This document shows positions 1 to 5,684 of a DNA stretch of 7,228 nt, one piece after another (position 1 is the first letter of the stretch; each line of letters opens with the position of its first letter). The notes under the pieces are model-generated. The model worked only from the letters and a program-made list of their open reading frames with translations. It was not told the origin of the DNA and did no database searches. Made by a program: the position numbers and the translations under genes. The stretch comes from Candidatus Didemnitutus sp. (lineage in GTDB: Bacteria; Verrucomicrobiota; Verrucomicrobiia; Opitutales; Opitutaceae): assembly GCA_030682505.1 (NCBI GenBank), contig JAUXOH010000444.1, positions 1 to 7,228 of the forward strand. Reading direction: 5' to 3'.

Positions 1-81
1 CGCGATCGGGCGCGGGGTGATGGCGTTGATCATCCACGCGTAGGCTTCGCGGGGCGAAAGAGTTTCGAAGTCGAGGGTCAT
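1..81 (-). CDS. Flavin reductase-like domain protein, N-terminal fragment (runs off the window)
   Basis: The minus strand reads ATG at 81-79 and stays open to the window edge, giving 27 residues that begin MTLDFETLSPREAYAWMI and end ITPRPIA. A short acidic leader, then 'SPREAY', then a 'PRPIA' motif is the usual N-terminus of the flavin reductase-like (DIM6/NTAB, FMN-binding split barrel) family, where the motif normally continues as PRPIAWVST. These proteins bind FMN and reduce flavin with NAD(P)H, or act as related flavoproteins. The physiological substrate cannot be told from this piece. The gene follows hmgA on the same strand across about 100 bp, so it may belong to the homogentisate cluster, but the intervening hairpin element may uncouple it. 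No Shine-Dalgarno sequence is visible. The family call rests on a short stretch and is moderately sure. Confidence 0.68.
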   Translation of the reverse strand, partial: MTLDFETLSPREAYAWMINAITPRPIA

Positions 82-99
82 GCAGAAGGAATCAAGGGA

Positions 100-162
100 G
101 TCAGGATACAGGAGCCAGTAGAAAAAAGAGCCAAAAGAAGCTACTCTTGGCTCCTGAATCCT
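100..162. repeat. Heptad repeat and imperfect hairpin between hmgA and the flavin reductase gene
   Basis: Arms 103-117 and 148-162 pair over 15 positions with a single A-A mismatch (108/157). An inner GTAG/CTAC stem (118-121, 141-144) extends it after a 3-nt bulge. The left arm is built of 7-bp units: GTCAGGA (100-106), TACAGGA (107-113) and the degenerate GCCAGTA (114-120). The GAGCCA of the left arm recurs in the loop at 128-133. GAGCCAA at 128-134 can therefore pair with TTGGCTC at 147-153 in a fold that excludes the outer stem. There is no T-tract after the stem on either strand, so it does not look like a standard intrinsic terminator. It may be an RNA processing or attenuation site, or a copy of a dispersed intergenic repeat family; the sequence does not decide. 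Confidence 0.75.
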
Positions 163-183
163 TCCCTCCATTTATCCTCAGGA

Positions 184-1371
184 TTAGCCGAGCCAGCTCA
201 GCGGGTAGTCCGGGTCGTCGAGGGCAAGGGCCTGCTCCGTGAGTTCGAGCGGTTGGGCCGTGTCGAACATCACCGCCAGTTCCTCGGTGCGCGTGGCGTT
301 CATCGACGCGAGCGTCGTCCCGGGGTGCGGACCGTGCGGAATCCCCTGCGGATGCAGGGTGAATGAGCCGGGCTCCACGCCCTTGCGCGAACCGAACTGG
401 CCACGGACGTAGAAGAGCACTTCGTCGGCCTCGAGGTTGTCGTGCGACCACGGCACCTTGATCGCCTCGGGATGATGGTCGAGGTAACGCGGGGCAAAGG
501 TGCAAATGACAAAGCCGTTGATCTCGAACGTCTGGTGAATCGGCGGGGGCAAGTGCACGGTGCCGGTGATCGGCTCGAAATCATTCGCGCTGAACGTGAA
601 CGGGAAGACATAGCCGTCCCAGCCCACGACATCGAACGGATGCCCCGCCATGATGTTGCGCGTGTAGCGGGAACCGCGGTCCTTCACGAGGACGGCGAAG
701 TCGCCCGCCTTGTCCTCCGCGATGATCTCGGTCGGGCCGTGAAAATCGCGTTCGCTGTAGGGCGCGCCCATCCGGATTTGTCCCTCGGGGTGACGGTAGT
801 GTTTCGGAATGCGCACGGGCCAGGTCGACTCGAGGATCAGGTAGTCCTCTTGGCTGATGTCGTCGGGAACAAGCCGGTAAATCGTGCCGCGCGGAATGAC
901 GATGTAGTCGTCCTTCTTGTAGCGCAGGCGGCCGAAGTTGGACTCGAGCCAGCCGCCGCCGGACCAGACGAAGATCACGTCGTCGCTCTGGCCGTTGCGG
1001 TAGAAATCGTAGTCGCTCTCCATCGCCGTGGCGGGACGGCAGCGGAAGGCGGTGATGTCGGCATTGAACATCAGCGGCACGCGACCGGTGTAAGGATCGC
1101 CGGCGCGCGGCATCGATGCCGACTTCAGGTGATGGTGCCGCAGCGGCGCATGTGCGGCGACCTTGAGCGGCTGCTCGCGGAACAGCTCGACCTTCTTCAC
1201 CATCGTCGGCGGACGCAGGTGATAGACGATGCTGTAGGCGCGATCAAACCCCTCGGTCGTGATCACGTGCTCGTAATGCAGCCCTTCGCCCTTGTAACTC
1301 GCGGCGGGGTCGCGCGGGAACTTGATGTGGTGCTTGCGGGGAAGTGAACCGAGCGTGCGGTAGAAGGGCAT
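184..1371 (-). CDS. hmgA: Homogentisate 1,2-dioxygenase
   Basis: This enzyme cleaves the ring of homogentisate with O2 to give 4-maleylacetoacetate, the committed ring-opening step of phenylalanine/tyrosine breakdown, in the cytoplasm (EC 1.13.11.5). The 395-residue product has the two-part cupin architecture of the family. The conserved core 'PPPIHQTFEINGFVICTFAPR' (about 275-295) is followed by the metal site. The likely Fe(II) ligands are His310 (SHDNLEADE), Glu317 and His346 (in GIPHGPHPG); His279 matches the proposed catalytic histidine of the human enzyme. The His-to-Glu spacing is one residue longer than the HRNCMSE pattern of the human protein, as in the 'DEVLFYV' bacterial branch. 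It is somewhat shorter than the human form (about 445 residues). The ATG at 1371 fits the family N-terminus (YRTLGSLPRKHH), although no Shine-Dalgarno sequence precedes it. It lies 81 bp downstream of hppD, probably co-transcribed. Confidence 0.96.
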   Translation of the reverse strand: MPFYRTLGSLPRKHHIKFPRDPAASYKGEGLHYEHVITTEGFDRAYSIVYHLRPPTMVKKVELFREQPLKVAAHAPLRHHHLKSASMPRAGDPYTGRVPLMFNADITAFRCRPATAMESDYDFYRNGQSDDVIFVWSGGGWLESNFGRLRYKKDDYIVIPRGTIYRLVPDDISQEDYLILESTWPVRIPKHYRHPEGQIRMGAPYSERDFHGPTEIIAEDKAGDFAVLVKDRGSRYTRNIMAGHPFDVVGWDGYVFPFTFSANDFEPITGTVHLPPPIHQTFEINGFVICTFAPRYLDHHPEAIKVPWSHDNLEADEVLFYVRGQFGSRKGVEPGSFTLHPQGIPHGPHPGTTLASMNATRTEELAVMFDTAQPLELTEQALALDDPDYPLSWLG

Positions 1372-1452
1372 GGGGAGAAAGAGGGGGCGCGGGGATTACG
1401 CGGGAAACGGTAGCGGCCAGGCGTCCACCTGTCGACCCGCTACTCGCGCCGG

Positions 1453-2568
1453 TCAGAGCGACCCACGCAGCTCCTGTTCGCGCTCGATGGCCTCGAAGAG
1501 GGCGCGAAAGTTGCCTTCGCCAAAGCCAATCGACCGTCCCCGCCGCTGAATGACCTCGAAAAACAGCGTGGGCCGGGCGAAAACGCACTTCGTGAAAAGC
1601 TGGAGCAGGTAGCCGTCCTCGTTGTCGCGGTCGACGAGGATCTTGAGTTTGCGCAGCTCGTCCTTGTCTTCGGAAATGGCTCCCACGCGCTCGTCGAAGC
1701 TCGCGTCGTAGTAGGTGTCGGGCACGTCGAGGAAATCCTGACCCATCTTGCGCATCTCCTCGATGGTCGCCACGATGTTGGGCGTCAGGAGCGCAATGTG
1801 CTGCACGCCGGGGCCGTTGTATTGGTCGAGGAATTCCTGGATCTGCGAGTTGGCCGAGGAGGGCTCGTTGATCGGCATCTTGATCCAGCCGTCGGTCGAG
1901 CTGACGACCTTGGACATCAGGGCGGAGCGGCCGGTGTTGATGTCGAAATGCATGAACAGATCGAGCCCGAACACCTGTTCGTAGTAGGTCACCCACTCGT
2001 CCATGTGGTCGACGTTGGCGACGATGTGGTCGATCATGGCGAAGTTGATATCGCGATCATCGATGCCCGCCGGGACGTTCTTGAAGCCCGGCAGGAATTC
2101 ACCCGACTGCTTGCGCTCGACGAAGCTGTGGATCGTGTCGCCGTAGGCGGCGATGGAAGCGGTGACGATGCTCTCGTCCTCGAACACCGCGTGCACGGCG
2201 TTGCCTCCGCGGCGCTGGGATTCGGTGAAGGCGTGCTTGGCATCCGTCACGCGGAAGGCCACGTCACGTACCCCGCACCCGTGCTTCTCCAAATGCGCGC
2301 GCACCGCGTCGGCCTCGAGGCCGGTGCCCTGCGGCTCGGTCACGACGAAATTCACGCGACCCTGCCCCACCAAGTGGGCGCGGCGGCCGGCCAGCCCCGT
2401 CTCCGCATCGCCATAGGCGCGCGCGACCATGCCGTATTTTTGCACAAAAAAGTCGCGCCATTGATCGGCGTTATCGACCCAGAATTCGATGTGATCGAAT
2501 TGTTTCAGACCGAGGGGATTGACGGCGGTTTTGCGCTCAACGGGTTGGTCGAAAAAGGTTCTGCTCAT
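1453..2568 (-). CDS. hppD: 4-hydroxyphenylpyruvate dioxygenase
   Basis: This enzyme converts 4-hydroxyphenylpyruvate and O2 to homogentisate and CO2 by oxidative decarboxylation, side-chain migration and ring hydroxylation (EC 1.13.11.27). The 371 residues form two vicinal-oxygen-chelate domains. The N-terminal one starts at 'PLGLKQFDHIEFWVDN' (18-33); the catalytic C-terminal one starts at 'MIDHIVANV' (178-186). The Fe(II) facial triad is readable as His181, His257 (GVQHIALLT) and Glu338 (PTLFFEVIQRRG). The substrate-pocket stretch 'MPINEPSSANSQIQEFL' (231-247) and the C-terminal gating helix 'FGEGNFRALFEAIE' (349-362) are intact, and the length is normal for bacteria. The start at 2568 gives the expected short leader before the first domain. 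The gene is first in the minus-strand run ahead of hmgA and divergent from the PAS-LuxR gene, with 154 bp between the two starts. Confidence 0.97.
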   Translation of the reverse strand: MSRTFFDQPVERKTAVNPLGLKQFDHIEFWVDNADQWRDFFVQKYGMVARAYGDAETGLAGRRAHLVGQGRVNFVVTEPQGTGLEADAVRAHLEKHGCGVRDVAFRVTDAKHAFTESQRRGGNAVHAVFEDESIVTASIAAYGDTIHSFVERKQSGEFLPGFKNVPAGIDDRDINFAMIDHIVANVDHMDEWVTYYEQVFGLDLFMHFDINTGRSALMSKVVSSTDGWIKMPINEPSSANSQIQEFLDQYNGPGVQHIALLTPNIVATIEEMRKMGQDFLDVPDTYYDASFDERVGAISEDKDELRKLKILVDRDNEDGYLLQLFTKCVFARPTLFFEVIQRRGRSIGFGEGNFRALFEAIEREQELRGSL

Positions 2569-2625
2569 GGTAAAAAGGATCAGGGGTGAAAACGGGGCGC
2601 AGGGATGCGCGGCGGGGAGGATGTC

Positions 2626-2654
2626 ACTCTATCCGCGAACCCCCGTCCGGTCCA
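2626..2654 (-). promoter_or_regulatory. Possible hppD promoter in the divergent intergenic region
   Basis: On the minus strand, TGGACC (2654-2649) and TAGAGT (2631-2626) match the sigma-70 -35 and -10 consensus at four of six positions each. They are separated by an ideal 17 bp, and the -10 lies about 57 bp upstream of the hppD start. The rest of the 154-bp gap (2569-2722) is GC-rich. I see no convincing promoter for the divergent regulator gene and no clear palindromic operator. This is a weak, motif-only call. Confidence 0.3.
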
Positions 2655-2722
2655 TACGCCGAAGGGACTAATCGCCTCTTGCGGCCCGGCGCTCCCGACC
2701 CCAAGGTTGCGATCTCCGCCCC

Positions 2723-3316
2723 ATGCCGCCCTCCCCCGCGCCCCTTTTGCTGGATCACGTGCTCACGATGCTCGAAGACGTGCCCGTCGGCCTGCTCTTG
2801 CTCGACGCCGACAGTCGCCCCCTGTGGTTCAATGAAGAGGCCGCCCGCGCCTGCGCCGTATGGAATCACGGCGAACGCCACGCCTCCGCCCTGCGCGCGC
2901 GCAATGCATTCCGGGTCCCGGAAATCCTTGCGTCGGCCTGCGCGGAGCTTCTCGCCGATCCCACGGCCAATCCGGTCAAGGTCGTGAGCGACAACGCCCG
3001 CGGCCTCCATGCCCGGATCAAACTCCAATCCGCGCGCGCCAGTGAAACGGAGCACGCGTTTCACATCCAACTCGATTATCGGCGGCCGCGCGGCGACCGG
3101 CATCGTCCGCTCTCGCCGGGGGCGGTGGCGTTGCTGGCCCGTTTGTCCGAGCGCGAACGCGAGGTGGCGATGCGGGTGCGCGAGGGTCTCCGCACCGCCG
3201 AGATCGCGACAGAACTTCGCCGCAGTCCGCTCACGATCAAGACGCAACTCGCCGCGGTCTTCAGCAAGATGGGCGTGCGCGGCCGCACCCGCGTGGCGGC
3301 GCTGTTGAATCGCTGA
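2723..3316 (+). CDS. PAS-like / LuxR-type helix-turn-helix transcriptional regulator
   Basis: The 197-residue protein has a C-terminal LuxR/GerE DNA-binding domain at about 138-197. 'LSEREREVAMRVREG' opens it, 'TAEIATELRRSPLTIKTQLAAVFSKMGV' carries the helix-turn-helix, and 'RTRVAALL' closes it. The first ~100 residues hold a PAS-like segment ('PVGLLLLDADSRPLWFNEEAARA', about 21-43) rather than a phosphoacceptor receiver or an acyl-homoserine-lactone domain, so a small ligand or redox cue seems likelier than phosphorelay or quorum sensing. The residue normally His in the recognition-helix pattern (TVKTH) is Gln here (TIKTQ). It sits divergent from hppD and upstream of the membrane protein and phhA. 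A role in controlling aromatic amino acid breakdown is an inference from position only. The start at 2723 places the PAS segment near the N-terminus; no ribosome binding site is visible. Confidence 0.85.
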   Translation: MPPSPAPLLLDHVLTMLEDVPVGLLLLDADSRPLWFNEEAARACAVWNHGERHASALRARNAFRVPEILASACAELLADPTANPVKVVSDNARGLHARIKLQSARASETEHAFHIQLDYRRPRGDRHRPLSPGAVALLARLSEREREVAMRVREGLRTAEIATELRRSPLTIKTQLAAVFSKMGVRGRTRVAALLNR

Positions 3317-3449
3317 ACGGCCCCGGTGCCCCAACCCCAAGAACCGCTTTGGGCCCCGATCTCACCCCCAAAGGCCGTCCGGTTTCCGACGCATCCCCCG
3401 CCACGGGCCGGGGCGTGACAACCCCCGGCTCTTCTGTTCCACTGCGCCA

Positions 3450-4421
3450 ATGAGTGACTCGACCCCGCCGCCCAAGCCCGAGGGATTCAGCCAATGGCTT
3501 CGCCGGGAATTTTGGCTCGAGGCCAAACTCGGGCTCGTGCTCTTGGCCGTGGGCTGGATCGCGGTGCTGGCGCTCAACGCCCTCTGGCCCGCTTTTGCCG
3601 CCCGCTGGAGCCCGTTCAACCACCAACTCTCGCACGTCGCGCTCAACCAGCACCCCCATGCGCTGGCGCAGACCTTTGCCAGTCGTCTGGGCGAAAGCGA
3701 ATATGGGTGGGGGCTGCTTTCGTTCTCCGAACCGTTCAATGTCAGCGCGGCCCGCGAGCAGTTGCAGCTCCGGTTTCCGGAATTCATCGGCACGAACGCC
3801 GACGGCACGGCCAAACGACGGCACACCTCGCGCCTGCAGCACCACTCGACCGCGGGCCGGGAAGAACGGGCCGCCGAACGGGAATTGCGCGCCGCCGCCT
3901 ACCTTGACCGCTACCACGAGATCGAGTCCCGGCGCTTCACGCGGCTTTACCAAACGGCATCTCCGTTCGACCTGCCCGACGCGACCACGGAACTTGCCCG
4001 CATGATCACCCGCGGTTTCGGGCTGCCCGATGCCCTGCTCTTCATCCTGCACGGGATTGTCGCGGCCGGCTTCGCGAGTATTTTCTTGTTCAGCACCGTG
4101 CTGGCCGTCGCGGCCGTCGCATTGTGGCAATCGCATCGACCAGCCCGTTTCTGGCTGAAACTGCTGCTCTGGCCCGGCTTGGCCAGCGTGCTCGTCTGGC
4201 TGGCTATTTTCGCCATGTCCCTCGCCGCAGCTTTCTTCGGTTCCTTTACGCCCGACACCTCGGCGCTGGCACTGCTCGCTTTCCTTCCGTTCCTGTTCCT
4301 GTTCGCCAAGCTGCCGCTCAAACTGGCGGAAGCCCTCCTGTTCAAACCGGAACCGACCAAGTGGGACGGCGTCGAACGTCGCCGGAATCGCCCCCCCCCA
4401 TCGCCGGCTGCCGACGCTTGA
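3450..4421 (+). CDS. Uncharacterised integral membrane protein, about four transmembrane helices
   Basis: I do not recognise this 323-residue protein. It has a short proline-rich N-terminus, a first hydrophobic helix at about 27-49, and then a long hydrophilic region (about 50-185). That region is rich in Arg, Glu and His and includes a charged, probably helical stretch at about 135-165 (REERAAERELRAAAYLDRYHE). Three closely spaced hydrophobic segments follow (about 192-227, 237-262, 270-290), and a basic, proline-rich tail ends in RRRNRPPPSPAADA. One large loop between TM1 and TM2 suggests an extracytoplasmic or cytosolic sensing or assembly domain, but no motif assigns it. It lies 133 bp after the PAS-LuxR gene and 280 bp before phhA on the same strand. 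Codon use looks like its neighbours. A run of nine C (4391-4399) near the 3' end makes the last residues sensitive to slippage or sequencing error. The start at 3450 precedes the hydrophobic helix sensibly. Confidence 0.8.
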   Translation: MSDSTPPPKPEGFSQWLRREFWLEAKLGLVLLAVGWIAVLALNALWPAFAARWSPFNHQLSHVALNQHPHALAQTFASRLGESEYGWGLLSFSEPFNVSAAREQLQLRFPEFIGTNADGTAKRRHTSRLQHHSTAGREERAAERELRAAAYLDRYHEIESRRFTRLYQTASPFDLPDATTELARMITRGFGLPDALLFILHGIVAAGFASIFLFSTVLAVAAVALWQSHRPARFWLKLLLWPGLASVLVWLAIFAMSLAAAFFGSFTPDTSALALLAFLPFLFLFAKLPLKLAEALLFKPEPTKWDGVERRRNRPPPSPAADA

Positions 4422-4633
4422 TTGAGCACCTCCGGGGGAACGCGGTTCTCAATTCCAAGAATCTTGCGTGCGGCGCCAATCTTCCGGTGTGCTCCAGGGT
4501 CCCATCCGGAGCGCCGACGGCAAGGAATCAGCAGAATCGATGCCCGGAAACCGCGAACGACGCCAAGACTTGGCCCCCTTCGGCGGCCGCCAGACAGCCC
4601 GGGTCAAAAAGCACCCGCACCGTCAGCCTTCGG

Positions 4634-4671
4634 TTGAAGAATATTCTTTCCGGTAGATAATCACCCGGAAA
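4634..4671 (+). promoter_or_regulatory. phhA promoter candidate with an overlapping dyad operator
   Basis: TTGAAG (4634-4639) and GATAAT (4656-4661) form a sigma-70-like pair (four and five of six matches) with a 16-bp spacer, placing the start of transcription near 4668 and giving a leader of about 34 nt. A perfect inverted repeat TTTCCGG (4647-4653) / CCGGAAA (4665-4671) spans the -10 box with an 11-bp centre. AATCAC occurs twice in the same direction, at 4659-4664 and 4670-4675. Arms flanking the -10 are where a repressor would sit. The rest of the 280-bp gap upstream of phhA shows nothing else I can call. Confidence 0.5.
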
Positions 4672-4701
4672 TCACTACCTGTTCCGCAAACAAACCACGC
4701 C

Positions 4702-5511
4702 ATGACTGAATCCCCTTCCGCCGCGCATCCGGAAACACCGACGCAGGACGGCAACGACCCGCGTTGCGTCCCGCACAAGCTCACCCACCCCCTCCCCATC
4801 GGAGATGAGTGCCAATATCCCAATTATTCGGATGAGGAGCAGGAGGTTTGGAAAACGCTCCACGCGCGCATGGAGACGCTCCTGCCCGGTCGCGCGGCCG
4901 ACGAATTCATCACCGGACTGCGCGCGCTCGATCTGGAGCGGGATCGCATTCCGGCTCTCTCCGATGTGTCGCGCAAACTGCGGCAAGCCACGGGCTGGCA
5001 GATTTGCCGCACGCCCGGCTTGCTCGATGCCCATGATTTCTTCGGTTATCTCGCGCGCCGCGTTTTCCCGAGCACCGACTACATTCGCGCCCGCTCGGAG
5101 CTCGACTACACGCCGGCCCCGGATTGCTTCCACGACATCTTCGGTCACACGCCCATGATCGTACATCCGCGGTTTGCGGATTTCTACCAGAAGCTCGGCC
5201 AGGCCGCCTTGAACTGCAAAGATGCCGCGACTGAAGAGGGCCTGACCCGGATTTATTGGTTCACCGTGGAATTCGGGTTGATCACCAATCCCGGCGGCCT
5301 GCGCATCTACGGCAACGGCATCATCTCTTCCTCGGGCGAAACGCAGCATTGCCTGACCGACAAGGTCACCAAGCTTCCCTACACGCCAGAACGTCTCGCC
5401 GCCCAAGCCTACGATATCTGGCACTTTCAGAACCCCGTTTTCGTGATCGAGTCCTTCGATCAGCTCGAAAACGAATTCGTTCGCTGGGCCCGCGAGCGCA
5501 GCCTGCTTTGA
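4702..5511 (+). CDS. phhA: Phenylalanine 4-monooxygenase (phenylalanine hydroxylase)
   Basis: The enzyme hydroxylates L-phenylalanine to L-tyrosine using O2 and tetrahydropterin (EC 1.14.16.1), feeding the homogentisate route. The 269 residues are the bacterial single-domain form, without the N-terminal ACT regulatory domain or the C-terminal tetramerisation helix of animal enzymes. The biopterin-dependent aromatic hydroxylase signature 'PDCFHDIFGHTPMI' (140-153) supplies His144 and His149, and Glu190 in 'YWFTVEFGL' completes the iron site. 'RSELDYTPAPD' (131-141), 'RIYGNGIISSSGE' (201-213) and 'FVIESFDQL' (247-255) are also family blocks. It has its own promoter candidate and a long upstream gap, so it is probably transcribed alone. 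No pterin-4a-carbinolamine dehydratase (PhhB) gene is in the window. The IS element begins 83 bp after its stop. No Shine-Dalgarno sequence precedes the ATG. Confidence 0.96.
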   Translation: MTESPSAAHPETPTQDGNDPRCVPHKLTHPLPIGDECQYPNYSDEEQEVWKTLHARMETLLPGRAADEFITGLRALDLERDRIPALSDVSRKLRQATGWQICRTPGLLDAHDFFGYLARRVFPSTDYIRARSELDYTPAPDCFHDIFGHTPMIVHPRFADFYQKLGQAALNCKDAATEEGLTRIYWFTVEFGLITNPGGLRIYGNGIISSSGETQHCLTDKVTKLPYTPERLAAQAYDIWHFQNPVFVIESFDQLENEFVRWARERSLL

Positions 5512-5594
5512 AGCGGTCTCGCTGCCCTTCGGCTCCCGTCGACGCCCTGCTCGCTTCTCTGAAACAAATGCAGTGGAAACGATTCCGGCCTTGT

Positions 5595-5615
5595 CCTTAG
5601 CCGTATCCATGCAGT
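5595..5615 (+). repeat. IS terminal inverted repeat next to the transposase 3' end
   Basis: It reads CCTTAGCCGTATCC then ATGCAGT inwards and is identical to the reverse complement of 7107-7127. The match stops sharply on both sides, which fixes the element boundary. Its inner part is also half of a second inverted repeat with 5673-5684. Confidence 0.9.
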
Positions 5616-5684
5616 CGGAATGGAGTTTTGAGACTGTTTTCCGGTTGGCGGGTTACGCCGACGCAGGCCGGGTTCCGACTGCAT
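5609..5684. repeat. 12-bp inverted repeat linking the IS end to the transposase 3' coding end
   Basis: ATGCAGTCGGAA (5609-5620) is perfectly inverted at 5673-5684 (TTCCGACTGCAT), with a 52-nt loop. The left arm overlaps the last seven bases of the terminal repeat; the right arm lies in the transposase codons for about Cys461-Thr466. It could form a hairpin that ends transposase transcription or shields it from transcripts entering from phhA, or be a second transposase contact site. Its presence is certain; the function is inferred. Confidence 0.7.

Noticed and set aside
442..1347. Plus-strand 301-codon open frame antisense to hmgA
   Set aside because: It is the shadow of a confidently identified enzyme gene; the translation has no domain and is dominated by Val/Arg/Asp composition.
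1798..2589. Plus-strand 263-codon open frame antisense to hppD
   Set aside because: Same reason: the minus strand encodes a complete HPPD with all iron ligands, and the antisense product shows no motif.
3336..3353. CCCAA/TTGGG hairpin after the PAS-LuxR gene as a terminator
   Set aside because: It has only five pairs around an eight-base loop and no T-tract; this is expected by chance in GC-rich sequence.
3261..4136. Minus-strand 291-codon open frame across the membrane protein gene
   Set aside because: It overlaps the end of the regulator gene and most of the plus-strand membrane protein gene, which shows coherent hydrophobic helices; the antisense product is Gly/Arg-rich without a domain.
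4422..4637. Small open frame between the membrane protein gene and phhA
   Set aside because: It begins with TTG directly after the previous stop, its product is Arg/Pro-rich and featureless, and all three frames are open here because of GC content.
5512..5594. Search for a terminator or small gene between the phhA stop and the IS
   Set aside because: No stable stem with a T-tract, no repeat and no plausible short gene is visible in these 83 bases.
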